The notes: generated from the letters alone by a model not told the origin. 64,000 nucleotides of DNA from a marine gamma proteobacterium HTCC2080 (GCA_000169115.1 AAVV01000012.1:1-64000), one strand, 5' to 3'. Counted from the stretch's first letter, positions 18,144-27,990 are shown. Translations and numbers: made by a program.

Positions 18144-20186
18144 ATGTTGATGCGTCTAGCATTCCTTATGGTCATCATACTTTCCGTTGCTTGCTCTGGA
18201 GATAGCCTCGAAGCCGAAAAGCGCACAGCTGCACAACAACACTACCGGACAACTAACACGGTCATACCCGGTAATAATCAAATTATATCGTTCTCTAAAC
18301 CTGCCTTCTCTGAAGCAGAGCGCCCAAAAACCAACCCCGACCGCAACGCGTTTTTTGGCGACTTACATGTGCATACAGCTCTGTCATTTGATGCCTCGGC
18401 ATTTGGCACGACGGCCTCTCCGTCTGATGCTTATCGCTATGCTCAAGGTGAAGCAATTGCACACCCCAGTGGCTTCGAAGTACAACTCACCCAACCTCTA
18501 GATTTCTATGCCGTGACAGATCATGGAGTCTTATTGGGTCTCATTAACGAGGCTATCGATACTAACTCTGCGTTTTCACAATACGAGCTTGCCAAGCCTT
18601 ATCATAATATCAACGATTCAATCGACGGTGGTCTTCTAGATCTCGCCAAGAGAAGTAAAGCCTTTTACAATTTTGTCAGCGATGTTGTTGCCAACCTGCT
18701 AGATGGCACAATCGATGAAAACTCTATTAATAGCGCTAGTAAATCTGCCTGGCAGCAAACGATCGAAGCCACCAACGCCGCCTACAAGCCGGGGGTATTT
18801 ACCACCTTTGCAGCTTACGAATTCACCTCATCGACGCAAGCGCGAGAAGCACTTCATCGCAATGTCATCTTCCGATCAACACAACGCCTACCCGCACAAC
18901 CGTTCTCCCGCTTCAACAGCATTAACCCCGAAGGCTTGTGGGACTGGATGGATCAGTTACGTCAGCAAGACGTGGAAAGCCTAGCCATACCTCATAACAG
19001 CAACGGCTCCAATGGCGCGATGTTTGCCTTTACCGACTGGGCTGGCAGGCCCATTGATGTCGATTACGCAGCGAAGCGGCTGCGTAACGAGCCACTCGTA
19101 GAAATCACTCAAGTCAAAGGAACTTCAGAAACCCATCCCCTCCTATCGCAAAACGACGAATGGGCCAATTTCGAAATCTTCCCTCTTCGCACCTCTACTC
19201 GTCTTCCCAGCAACCCGCAAGGTAGCTATGTACGTAATGCTTGGCAGCGCGGGCTGAGTCTGACTACTCGTGACTCGGGAAACCCCTATAAATTTGGAGT
19301 TATTGGCTCTAGCGATACGCACACAGGCGCGGCCTCGCTAGAGGAAAACAACTATTTCGGGAAAATTGGTGCATTCGATAGCACACCCGAAAAACGGGGT
19401 TCGATACCCGCGAGTTTTCTGTATGGCACCTTAGTCAAACTAGCGGCGTCCGAAATGGTGGAAGAAGTCGATGGCCAACGTTATCTCGATTTCTCCGGTT
19501 ACAAATATTGGGGGGCCTCTGGAATCGCGGGCGTTTGGGCAGAAGCCAATACTCGTGAAGCGATATACGACGCCTTGCGTCGTAAAGAAACCTTTGCCAC
19601 CAGTGGCACTCGCATCAAACTGCGCTTTTTTTCCGGTTACGATTTCGCAGAGGATCAGCTAAGTGAGACGGACCTGATCAAAGAGGCGTACCGCTCAGGT
19701 GCCACAATGGGGGCTACCTTGCAGGCTCAAGGTAAGCGCCAGCCTTCATTTCTAACCTGGGCCATAGCCGACCCAAATACTGCACCTCTGCAGCGCCTTC
19801 AGATAGTAAAAGGATGGTTAACAAACGGCGAGCACCAAGAGAAAGTTTACGATGTCGCTTGCTCAAACAACCTTCAGGTAAATCAGGAGACCCACCGCTG
19901 CCCAGATAATAATGCGCGGGTCGATCTAGGTGACTGCTCTACCACCGCCAACGTGGGCGCAGCAGAATTAAAAGTACTGTGGCAAGACCCCGACTTTGTT
20001 CCAGAACAAGAAGCCTTTTATTATGCTCGGGCACTTGAAAACCCGGTTTGCCGATGGTCCACTTGGGACGCGATTCGCAGCGGCAAATTGCCTCGCGGAG
20101 ACTTGCCCGCAACGATACAGGAGCGCGCCTGGTCCTCGCCCATATGGTACAGCGCGCTCGATGACAGTGGTAATTTTGTAGAATAG
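18144..20186 (+). CDS. DUF3604 protein with PHP-like metal motifs (copy B)
   Basis: About 680 residues, a tandem paralogue of the preceding gene. The N-terminus MLMRLAFLMVIILSVACSG looks like a lipoprotein signal, with Cys17 the likely lipid site, though the lipobox is not ideal. Metal motifs are FGDLHVHT (His75, His77), AVTDHGV, IPHNSNGSNG and SSDTHTG. C-terminal ETFATSGTRI, CPDNN and IQERAWSSPIW match copy A closely, while the middle differs and lacks its cysteines. AGGGAG lies about nine bases before the ATG at 18144; an in-frame ATG at 18096 is less likely. It is followed by the monooxygenase after 6 bases, so the two are surely co-transcribed. Confidence 0.85.
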   Translation: MLMRLAFLMVIILSVACSGDSLEAEKRTAAQQHYRTTNTVIPGNNQIISFSKPAFSEAERPKTNPDRNAFFGDLHVHTALSFDASAFGTTASPSDAYRYAQGEAIAHPSGFEVQLTQPLDFYAVTDHGVLLGLINEAIDTNSAFSQYELAKPYHNINDSIDGGLLDLAKRSKAFYNFVSDVVANLLDGTIDENSINSASKSAWQQTIEATNAAYKPGVFTTFAAYEFTSSTQAREALHRNVIFRSTQRLPAQPFSRFNSINPEGLWDWMDQLRQQDVESLAIPHNSNGSNGAMFAFTDWAGRPIDVDYAAKRLRNEPLVEITQVKGTSETHPLLSQNDEWANFEIFPLRTSTRLPSNPQGSYVRNAWQRGLSLTTRDSGNPYKFGVIGSSDTHTGAASLEENNYFGKIGAFDSTPEKRGSIPASFLYGTLVKLAASEMVEEVDGQRYLDFSGYKYWGASGIAGVWAEANTREAIYDALRRKETFATSGTRIKLRFFSGYDFAEDQLSETDLIKEAYRSGATMGATLQAQGKRQPSFLTWAIADPNTAPLQRLQIVKGWLTNGEHQEKVYDVACSNNLQVNQETHRCPDNNARVDLGDCSTTANVGAAELKVLWQDPDFVPEQEAFYYARALENPVCRWSTWDAIRSGKLPRGDLPATIQERAWSSPIWYSALDDSGNFVE

Positions 20187-20192
20187 GAAGCT

Positions 20193-21647
20193 ATGTCTAA
20201 AGAACTCGAGTCGGTCGATGTCCTCATTATAGGTGCCGGGCTCTCCGGCATTGGCGGGGCCTGCCAGCTTCGGCGCAACTGCCCCCAACGCAGCTTTATG
20301 ATTTTTGAGTCCCGTGCCGCTAGCGGCGGAACCTGGGACTTGTTCCGCTATCCTGGCATTCGATCAGACAGCGACATGTATACCTTCAGCTATGGCTTCA
20401 AGCCCTGGCGCGATCCATCGGCCATCGCCGATGGTGCCAAAATCCTTAACTACATCCGTGAAACGGCAGCAGAATATGATGTGGAACGTCATATTCAATA
20501 CCAGCGTAAAGTCGTTTCCGCGCGCTGGTCGTCCACTGAGAAACGGTGGACCGTTACGGCTGAGTGCGGCAATACTGGCGAAACCGTCACTGTTAGCTGC
20601 CAATTCATTTTTAGCTGTAGCGGCTATTACGACTATGAACAGGGCTATACCCCCGAATTTTCCGGCATCAACAATTTTGCAGGAACCATCGTGCACCCCC
20701 AACAATGGCCTAAAGATCTCGACTACGAAGGCCAGCGTGTTGTTGTAATTGGCAGCGGTGCAACCGCGATAACACTTGTGCCAACTATGTCAAAGACCAC
20801 TGCGAGCATGATTATGCTGCAACGCTCACCTACCTACATTGCCGACGTGCCCCTAGAGGACCCCATGGCCTTGAGACTGCGCAAATGGCTGCCAGTGGCG
20901 TGGGCATCTCGTTTGACCCGCTGGAAAAAAGTGTTGTTTCAAATTTATATTTACCAGTTGTCCCGAAAACGTCCCAAGCAGTTGCGGCATTTTCTGTTGA
21001 GCGAAGTACGTAAACAATTGGGACCCGATTATGACGTGGCGACCCATTTCACGCCGAACTACAACCCCTGGGATCAACGCCTCTGCGCAGTCCCCAATGG
21101 CGATTTGTTTACCGCGATTCGTGAAAAACGCGCTGAAGTCGTTACCGACCATATTGATGAATTCAATGCGGCGGGGATTCAGCTCAAGTCGGGTAAACAG
21201 CTGGACGCCGACATTATTATTGTGGCGACGGGGCTCAATTTGAAATTTGCAGGTGGTGTTGATTACAGTATTGACGAGCAAAAGCTCGACTTCACCGATC
21301 GCTTTATTTTCCGCGGCATGATGTTTTCCGACCTGCCAAATATGGCGTTTACCGTGGGATACACCAACTCGTCGTGGACCCTCAAAGCCGACCTCACGGC
21401 CAGCTACGTTTGCCGTCTACTGAATAAAATGGCGAGTGGGAAATACTCGACAGTTACTCCGCGCATGATAGGCACTGTTGACGAGGAGCCTCTGCTCGAC
21501 TTTGACGCGGGCTATGTCTTGCGGGCGCAGGATCAGTTCCCGAAACAAGGCAATCGACTACCCTGGAAAAACTACCAAAATTACATTAAAGATTTTATCA
21601 CCCTGCGCCTTGGGGGACTTAAAGATAAAGAGCTTGAATTTCGATAG
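20193..21647 (+). CDS. Flavin-containing (Baeyer-Villiger type) monooxygenase
   Basis: 484 residues. It has the FAD Rossmann motif GAGLSGIG near the N-terminus, the second nucleotide motif GSGATA, and between them FAGTIVHPQQWP, which fits the Baeyer-Villiger fingerprint FxGxxxHxxxW. GGTWDLFRYPGIRSDSD is also typical. Enzymes of this class insert oxygen into ketones (or oxidise heteroatoms) with NADPH and O2. The substrate is unknown; relatives act on steroids, terpenes and aliphatic ketones. ATG at 20193 lies 6 bases after the stop of DUF3604 copy B, with AGGAAG just before it. Confidence 0.9.
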   Translation: MSKELESVDVLIIGAGLSGIGGACQLRRNCPQRSFMIFESRAASGGTWDLFRYPGIRSDSDMYTFSYGFKPWRDPSAIADGAKILNYIRETAAEYDVERHIQYQRKVVSARWSSTEKRWTVTAECGNTGETVTVSCQFIFSCSGYYDYEQGYTPEFSGINNFAGTIVHPQQWPKDLDYEGQRVVVIGSGATAITLVPTMSKTTASMIMLQRSPTYIADVPLEDPMALRLRKWLPVAWASRLTRWKKVLFQIYIYQLSRKRPKQLRHFLLSEVRKQLGPDYDVATHFTPNYNPWDQRLCAVPNGDLFTAIREKRAEVVTDHIDEFNAAGIQLKSGKQLDADIIIVATGLNLKFAGGVDYSIDEQKLDFTDRFIFRGMMFSDLPNMAFTVGYTNSSWTLKADLTASYVCRLLNKMASGKYSTVTPRMIGTVDEEPLLDFDAGYVLRAQDQFPKQGNRLPWKNYQNYIKDFITLRLGGLKDKELEFR

Positions 21648-21931
21648 CCGCGGGAGCCCATGACAGGAAACCTATTCGAATTATCAGCGTCTTGAGTACG
21701 GGTACAAATAGGAACAACCACGTTGCCGTTTTAGAGTAACCCCATACTAGTTGAGCTCTAGGGTAATCAAGAAAATGTGCGACGGAGGCTATGGCACGAC
21801 CATTGAAGCAGCATGAGCTACGCTGTAATATTATGACACTAGGTATGACTTAAGGTGCTAGACCCGCAGGAAGGCCAAAACTCCGGGGACGCTGGAGCAG
21901 TGATACATACACAAATTTGGGGAGCAAACGC

Positions 21932-22972
21932 ATGAAAAAATTGGGCCTCGTATTCTTCGGATTGTTGATACTTTTTCTTGTGGGTCGAGGCTTAGTTAAC
22001 GTCCCCGCTGTGCAAGATATTTTGCTTGAGCGTGCCACAGCAGCCCTCGCCAAAAATGCGGCTCAACCGCTGAAGAATCCAGAAGGTTTGAGAGTCTATG
22101 TTTGCGGTAGCGCATCGCCCTTAGGCATGGGGCAGGCTCAAGCTTGCATTGCCGTAGTAACATCCGAGCACTTTTATCTTATCGATTCTGGCGTAGGTTC
22201 CACAGATAACATTAACCTTTTGAGGTTACCTACAGCACGGCTAGACGGCCTATTACTGACACACTTTCACTCTGATCATATTGCCGAAATTTATGAAGTA
22301 AATCTGGGTTCTTGGGTCAATGGCAGGCCAGCTCCACTGAAGGTCTGGGGACCACGTGGCGTCGATGAAGTCGTCAGTGCGGTGAATGCAGGCTACCGCC
22401 AAGATCGCATCTATCGGGTTGGACATCACGGCGAGGACTTACTGCAACCCGCACTCGGTGTTTTGGCCCATGAAACCATTGAGCCAGGTGTTGTCCTACA
22501 AGACGGTGAACTGAAGATTACGGCGTACGTAGGGGAACACCCACCCATTGAACCTGCGGTAGGGTATCGATTTGACTACCGTGGCCGCAGCGTCGTGATT
22601 TCAGGGGACAGCAATGTCAATGAAAACACCCTAAAGATCGCGGAGGGAGCCGATCTATTACTCCATGACGCCTTATCACTGCCTACCCTTACTGCACTTT
22701 CGGGCGCCTTAGCGGCAGCGGGTCAAACGCGGCAATCCAAGATTGTCACGGATGTTATGGACTACCATGCTTCCACGGGCTCATTGGTTGCACTGGGAGA
22801 ACAATCAAACGTCGCCATGGTCGCTTACTATCACCTAGTGCCGGTACCGCCCAACGCCATATTAAAAACAATCTTTATGCGCGGAGCTCCCGACAACTTC
22901 GTTCTAACCGAGGATCGTATGTGGTTTGAACTGCCGGTCGACAGTGACGAAATTGTTGTGCATCGCCCCTGA
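21932..22972 (+). CDS. Exported metallo-beta-lactamase-fold hydrolase
   Basis: About 346 residues with an N-terminal hydrophobic signal (LGLVFFGLLILFLVG). It has the metal motif THFHSDH, a later GDSNVN aspartate, and C-terminal DYHAS and AYYHLVP histidines, the layout of the RNase Z / alkylsulfatase-like branch of the superfamily. With a signal peptide it is more likely a periplasmic hydrolase or lactonase than tRNase Z. Ribosome site GGGGAG precedes the ATG at 21932; an in-frame TTG at 21917 is the longer reading. A short inverted repeat (22968-22975 with 22994-23001) overlaps its end. Confidence 0.85.
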   Translation: MKKLGLVFFGLLILFLVGRGLVNVPAVQDILLERATAALAKNAAQPLKNPEGLRVYVCGSASPLGMGQAQACIAVVTSEHFYLIDSGVGSTDNINLLRLPTARLDGLLLTHFHSDHIAEIYEVNLGSWVNGRPAPLKVWGPRGVDEVVSAVNAGYRQDRIYRVGHHGEDLLQPALGVLAHETIEPGVVLQDGELKITAYVGEHPPIEPAVGYRFDYRGRSVVISGDSNVNENTLKIAEGADLLLHDALSLPTLTALSGALAAAGQTRQSKIVTDVMDYHASTGSLVALGEQSNVAMVAYYHLVPVPPNAILKTIFMRGAPDNFVLTEDRMWFELPVDSDEIVVHRP

Positions 22973-23439
22973 TCATAGGTTACTTCCTCTGTCTGATCAG
23001 GACGTAGTATCTGCTGAAGTTTTTTTGCGGTAAGTCACAGCGCTTTAACGCGGAGACCGTTAAGAGCATTCTGACTCAGGTATCAATCGGGCGTTTATAA
23101 AGCCTTTGCAGATGTCGTTACTCAGCTTGAGGTTCTGGTCTGGAAAAGCCAATGAGTCGCATCTCCAAAGTTTTTTATTTTTTTCTTACTTCTGGCCGCT
23201 GCCCTGCCAACTAAAATTACTCCTACATACAAACCGGTCCGATGATGACGGATTTTGCGCCCCCCTAACCCAGTGCCGGCTTGTAACTTTTTAGCGTAAC
23301 CTAAAAAATTCGAAACACCCGTTTTGTATCGATAAGCGATTAAAGAATTTGGTGTCACCAGAATTTTGAACTACTATCAGTCCGGCAGTTAGCCTTTCTC
23401 CTCAAAAAGTAACGTCGCCAGTATGAACGCCTAATCATT
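22973..23439. other. Non-coding gap
   Basis: Between two plus-strand genes. An inverted repeat, CCTGATCA with TGATCAGG separated by 18 bases, spans 22968-23001; no T-tract follows directly, though a T-run appears about 20 bases on. No gene recognised. Confidence 0.35.
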
Positions 23440-24537
23440 GTGGACTCACTCATCGACTCCAAAACTAAAGTTCTGTCGCGTGCTGACGTAGTCAATGAGT
23501 TCGCAATAAAAATGGTTTCGGTTATCAACGCCAAAGACCTGGCATGGTTTGTTGCCCGGGAAATCGTCGGCAGCCTAGGATATGAAGATTGTGTTATTTA
23601 TTATTTGAATGAAGAAGCAAACTGCCTGATTCAGACAGCTGCTATCGGAATCAAAAATCCCGCTGACGAGCAAATTTTAAACCCTCTGACCATTGAAATG
23701 GGCGTCGGGGTCACCGGGAACGTCGCTTTAACAAAACAATCGGCGCTAATTTCCAATATGAATGATCATGACAACTATGTGACAGACATTGAGCCTGCCC
23801 TCTCAGAGCTGTGCGTGCCGATAATGTTTGGTGATCGACTCTATGGCGTCCTTGACAGCGAGTCCAAAATTGCCCTTGGGTACGGCGAGGAAGACAAAAA
23901 GGTTTTCGAGACGATTGCCAGAATGATTGCCGCGAAACTGGCATTAATCGAACAAACCGAACTCGTAAAAAAATACATGGCGGAGTTAGAGGCGAAAGTT
24001 GAGGAACGGACGCTAGAGCTTAAAAGAGCGAACGAAAAACTAGAGTACTTGGCCTCAACCGATCCGCTAACGGAACTGGTGAATCGCAGGCGCCTCGATG
24101 AAGTATTAGAGCAAGAATTCGAGAGAACGAGCCGTTACCAAGGCGAACTCTCACTAATTTTGCTAGATATCGATCACTTTAAGGCGGTAAACGATACTCG
24201 GGGTCACCAAGTTGGGGACGAGGTCATTGCCGGTGTTGGCAATATTGCGAAACAGATGTCCAGAAAATCCGATACGGCAGGAAGATGGGGCGGGGAGGAG
24301 TTTTTGATCGTTGCGCCCCAAACGAGCTGCGATAACGCAGTAGCCTTCGCAGAAAAATTGCGCCTGTCCATAGAGAACACCGAGTTTTCAAGTGGTGTGC
24401 GCGTTTCAGCCAGTTTTGGCGTTGCCAGCCTCGAAACGGGTGAAACAATTCAGCTTGTGCTTAAACGAGCTGATGAGGCGCTGTACCGAGCCAAACATAA
24501 CGGACGCAATCGGGTGGAAACCCGCATTAACTTGTAG
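23440..24537 (+). CDS. GAF-GGDEF diguanylate cyclase
   Basis: 365 residues. The N-terminal half (about 20-170) looks like a GAF sensor domain, then a coiled-coil linker (LEAKVEERTLELKRANEKLEYL), then a GGDEF domain from STDPLTELVNRRRLDE. The active-site loop is GGEEF, a functional variant for making cyclic-di-GMP from two GTP. RKSD lies five residues before it, matching the RxxD inhibitory site, so product feedback is expected. It is a cytosolic signalling enzyme; no membrane segment is seen. Start is GTG at 23440, since no in-frame ATG is better placed. Confidence 0.9.
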   Translation: MDSLIDSKTKVLSRADVVNEFAIKMVSVINAKDLAWFVAREIVGSLGYEDCVIYYLNEEANCLIQTAAIGIKNPADEQILNPLTIEMGVGVTGNVALTKQSALISNMNDHDNYVTDIEPALSELCVPIMFGDRLYGVLDSESKIALGYGEEDKKVFETIARMIAAKLALIEQTELVKKYMAELEAKVEERTLELKRANEKLEYLASTDPLTELVNRRRLDEVLEQEFERTSRYQGELSLILLDIDHFKAVNDTRGHQVGDEVIAGVGNIAKQMSRKSDTAGRWGGEEFLIVAPQTSCDNAVAFAEKLRLSIENTEFSSGVRVSASFGVASLETGETIQLVLKRADEALYRAKHNGRNRVETRINL

Positions 24538-24996
24538 CGTTCAGAGGGTGATCGGTGTTGTCGAGCTTGGGCAGCCAAGAAATAGGTCTGAACATTTTGC
24601 AAAGCAGCATCATGCACTAAGGCGCACCTACCTCTGATTTCAGCAATTTTTGTCGTCTCGCGCTCACGACCACATTGCTCATTTCATTAGCCTACACAAC
24701 AAAAATCTACGAGAGCTTTAGCTGAGCATGGACAATGTGAAACCTTAAAAAAACTAAGCCCATCCTCACATACCACTGGCGTGATTTTAAAGTTTCATTT
24801 CTTAAAGAAAGCGCCCCCACTCGAAAATTGTGAGTTCCACAGCCAGCATTTCGGCTTTACAAAAATTTTAGTCCTTAAGAGTTTACAAGGTGTTTACGCT
24901 GGCCACACAACATCTCAGGCTTTTACAAGGTCAGCAGACTCAATGTTGACCAAAATAGGGGTTGCCTCATATCAGCGACACGATGCAACGCATGAT
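24538..24996. other. Non-coding gap between convergent genes
   Basis: Between the diguanylate cyclase stop and the stop of the minus-strand aldose epimerase. An open frame at 24781-25203 overlaps the epimerase antisense and has no family features. No clear terminator. Confidence 0.35.
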
Positions 24997-25953
24997 CTAC
25001 CCTTCGCTAACTTTTGGTTCAGCCACCGGATTTTCTATAATGTGATAAACGATGCGCTGGCTGACCGAATGACCTGCCCTGACCACAGATTCATTGCGAC
25101 CCAGCATATAGCTTGGACCGTTTGGGAAGCCCTGAGCCTCAAGACAAACAGCACTGTAGGGTTTCAAGGGCTCCGAGAGTTGCGATGCGGTGTATGCCTG
25201 TAGACAAGGCTGTGTCGTTGAAACATTCAGACTGATGCCGTTGGCCGAGTTCGCCAGTATCGCCGCATGATGGGGCACAAGCCCCTGCTCCCCCTCCGCC
25301 GAGTCGAGCACATAGCTATGATCAAGATCCAGTGGGCCTTGGACGTCAGCGAGCAACCGCTGACCTGTAAAATCTAGCCGTGTATTTGCAACCGGCAGCA
25401 GCGCCCCAGTCGCACACTGGAGACTATCGGTCTCCAAAACTGAGTGCGCGTTTATTTGCAGTGACAGGTCACTAACCGATCGCGCACCTAGGGTAAAGTA
25501 GGCGTGGTTAGTCAAGCTGATCGGAGTATCCCTGTTTGAGGTGGCGGCCAAATCGATAACGAGGCGGTCATTTTCAAGGGTATACCTCACAGAAAATTCA
25601 CGATCGCCGGGCAAACCGCCATCACCATGATTGAGACTTGTTGAATAACTCGCGGTAATCGCATGATCCGTATGATCAAGCCGCCAGTCCAATCGATGTA
25701 GTCCGGAATTACTGCCATGGAGCAACACAGATGATTCTCCAGTAACTCCATTTTTATGCTGTAAACGGCCCGCATACGGACCGACAGTGCCACCGATGCA
25801 AAACTGGTCAATAAGATCGGCGGCCCACTGAGACGCATCAAGCAACAACTCAATATTGCGCCCCTTGGATATCAGCTGGGCCAAACCAGCACCACGACTG
25901 GTCAGCATGACGCCCAAATTTGATGATTCAAGGTAGGTGAAATTGGACATCAT
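24997..25953 (-). CDS. Aldose 1-epimerase (galactose mutarotase-like)
   Basis: About 318 residues of the galactose mutarotase fold. Family motifs are GGTVGPYAGRL, LLHGSNSGLHRLDW, LTNHAYFTLG (catalytic histidine) and VCLEAQGFPNGPSY (catalytic glutamate). It interconverts alpha and beta anomers of aldoses, and D-galactose or D-glucose are usual substrates. No sugar operon is adjacent, so it appears to act alone. The longer reading starts with TTG at 25998; ATG at 25953 or 25950 is more likely. Confidence 0.85.
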   Translation of the reverse strand: MMSNFTYLESSNLGVMLTSRGAGLAQLISKGRNIELLLDASQWAADLIDQFCIGGTVGPYAGRLQHKNGVTGESSVLLHGSNSGLHRLDWRLDHTDHAITASYSTSLNHGDGGLPGDREFSVRYTLENDRLVIDLAATSNRDTPISLTNHAYFTLGARSVSDLSLQINAHSVLETDSLQCATGALLPVANTRLDFTGQRLLADVQGPLDLDHSYVLDSAEGEQGLVPHHAAILANSANGISLNVSTTQPCLQAYTASQLSEPLKPYSAVCLEAQGFPNGPSYMLGRNESVVRAGHSVSQRIVYHIIENPVAEPKVSEG

Positions 25954-26223
25954 TAAAGGCTCGGTCAACGGTTTAGGGAGCAACTCGAAGCGGATCAATT
26001 ACCCATATTAGTCGCGAGTCTTGCAAACAGTCACGGTGACTATTCTGGTCACCAAATATTAGCAGTCAAAGCCTCAGCGCGTTATACCCTTACAACGGAG
26101 GAAAAATAAACTCACGATTACCAATTAGCGCATCCATGTATCCCATTTCGTGCTAAAACGGCTGTCTCTAGTAAAAGATTTTAGCACTGGCACAGCGACC
26201 CAATTTTGGAACCGAGCATAAAC

Positions 26224-27990
26224 ATGAACATTTTAGTCATTAACTGTGGTTCATCCAGCGTCAAATATCAGCTAATAGACTGTCTACACGAAGTGACCGT
26301 GACCGAAGGAGTCACTGAGTTGAGCGCTAACGTTGATGCTGCTGTTGCAGTCAAGCAGCTCCTCCAAAAATTCCGAAATGAAATTATCGATGCAGTGGGT
26401 CATCGAGTTGTTCACGGCGGCGATACTTTTCGAGATGCCGTTTTGATCGACGCAGCTGTGCTTGCGAAAATTCAGGAATGGGTTCCACTAGCGCCACTGC
26501 ATAACCCCCCGGCCTTGGCAGGTATTGAAGCTTCACAGACTGTGCTGGCAGACGTTCCCCACGTGGCGGTTTTTGACACAGCCTTTCATGCGACTCTGCC
26601 CCGCCGGGCTAGTCACTATGCCATCGACACCACGCTAGCTGAAAAACACCGTATCCGCCGCTATGGATTTCACGGCACGTCACACCAGTTTGTTGCCCTC
26701 GAGGCCGCACGGTATCTAGGCCGTCCTCTTAATGAACTCCGGCTGATCACGCTTCATCTGGGAAATGGCGCTAGTGCCTGTGCGGTAGAGATGGGCAGCT
26801 CAACAGAGACCAGCATGGGCATGACCCCGCTAGAAGGGTTAGTTATGGGGTCACGCTCAGGTGATATAGATGCGGGCGTTATTTTCAAACTGCTGCGTGA
26901 CGAAGTTAAAAATGTTGATGAGTTGGACAAGCTACTCAATCTTCGAAGCGGCATCAAAGGTCTATCTGGTCTGAGTCATGATATTAGAGAAATCGAAGCT
27001 GCGGCTGCCTCAGGCCATGACGGTGCGCGCTTGAGCATTGCCGTCTTTGCCCATCGCGTTAAAAAATATATTGGCGCCTACGCCGCAGCAATGGGCGGGG
27101 TTGATGCGGTCATTCTTACCGGTGGCATTGGTGAGAACAGCGCAAGCCTGCGCCAGCGAATATTACAAAGGCTCGAATTTTTAGGCATACAGGTCGATGA
27201 GGATAATAACCAGCACGCTGAAGTTGATCATCAAAATAAAGTTGCGCTCATCACTACAGACAACTCTAGAGTTCCTGCGCTGGTGGTTAAGACAAACGAA
27301 GAGCTTATGATCGCTAGGCAAGCTGCCTGTTTAATCGGGCAACAAGCAAGTCTAAAAACCGATCTCAGTATTCCAATCGCGGTCAGCGCGAGACACTTAC
27401 ACTTAGACAAGCACACCTTCGCTCTTTTGTTTGGGGACGATGCAGAACCCACTCATCATGCAGATCTGTCCCAACCCGGACAATTTTCCTGTAAAGAAAA
27501 GGTTACCTTGGTAGGCACTCGAAATACCATTGAGGGCGTGCGTTTACTTGGCCCGTTACGCAGCAAAAATCAAATCGAAGTTTCCCGTACTGACGAATAC
27601 CTATTGGGTATCGACGCACCGGTCAGAGACTCTGGCAGGGTAAAAGATTCTGCGCCAATAACCCTGAAGGGGCCCAAGGGAATCGTAAAACTGAAGGAGG
27701 GGTTAATCTGTGCTCGCCGACATATTCATATGCATCCAGATGATGCCGAGCGCTTTGGTGTAAAGAATAAAGATGAGGTCGAAGTTGCCATAACTGGAGG
27801 CCCTAGAGACCTTATTTTTTGTGATGTGCTAGTTCGGGTAAGTCATGGCTATCGACTTGAGATGCACATCGATACTGACGAAGCCAACGCTGCCGAGCTT
27901 GATAGACAGTCTATTGGTGAACTTGTTTACAGCGGTGTAAATGACCGTTTGGCATCTATCAGGTGCGCTAAAACAACAAATCAAAATTGA
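26224..27990 (+). CDS. Acetate kinase - PduL phosphotransacylase fusion
   Basis: 588 residues. Residues 1 to about 375 are acetate/propionate kinase: NCGSSSVKY with Asn7, GHRVVHGG with Arg61, YGFHGTSH with His150, MGSRSGDIDAG with Arg211, and NEELMIA with Glu360, all matching catalytic positions. From about 382 a PduL-type phosphotransacylase follows: SARHLHL (His391, His393), SCKEKV (Glu425), ARRHIHM (His500, His502) and EMHIDTDEAN (His548), which match the zinc ligands of PduL. Together the two halves would turn acyl-CoA plus phosphate plus ADP into acid, CoA and ATP in one chain. Most bacteria keep the two as separate genes. An in-frame TTG lies at 26206. No partner gene is adjacent. Confidence 0.9.
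   Translation: MNILVINCGSSSVKYQLIDCLHEVTVTEGVTELSANVDAAVAVKQLLQKFRNEIIDAVGHRVVHGGDTFRDAVLIDAAVLAKIQEWVPLAPLHNPPALAGIEASQTVLADVPHVAVFDTAFHATLPRRASHYAIDTTLAEKHRIRRYGFHGTSHQFVALEAARYLGRPLNELRLITLHLGNGASACAVEMGSSTETSMGMTPLEGLVMGSRSGDIDAGVIFKLLRDEVKNVDELDKLLNLRSGIKGLSGLSHDIREIEAAAASGHDGARLSIAVFAHRVKKYIGAYAAAMGGVDAVILTGGIGENSASLRQRILQRLEFLGIQVDEDNNQHAEVDHQNKVALITTDNSRVPALVVKTNEELMIARQAACLIGQQASLKTDLSIPIAVSARHLHLDKHTFALLFGDDAEPTHHADLSQPGQFSCKEKVTLVGTRNTIEGVRLLGPLRSKNQIEVSRTDEYLLGIDAPVRDSGRVKDSAPITLKGPKGIVKLKEGLICARRHIHMHPDDAERFGVKNKDEVEVAITGGPRDLIFCDVLVRVSHGYRLEMHIDTDEANAAELDRQSIGELVYSGVNDRLASIRCAKTTNQN

Noticed and set aside
22968-23001. Inverted repeat CCTGATCA ... TGATCAGG as a terminator
   Set aside because: 18-base loop and no T-tract directly behind it. 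Kept only as a note in the region.
24781-25203. 140-codon plus frame
   Set aside because: Its 3' half is antisense to the aldose epimerase, whose motifs are clear. No signal, domain or ribosome site was seen.
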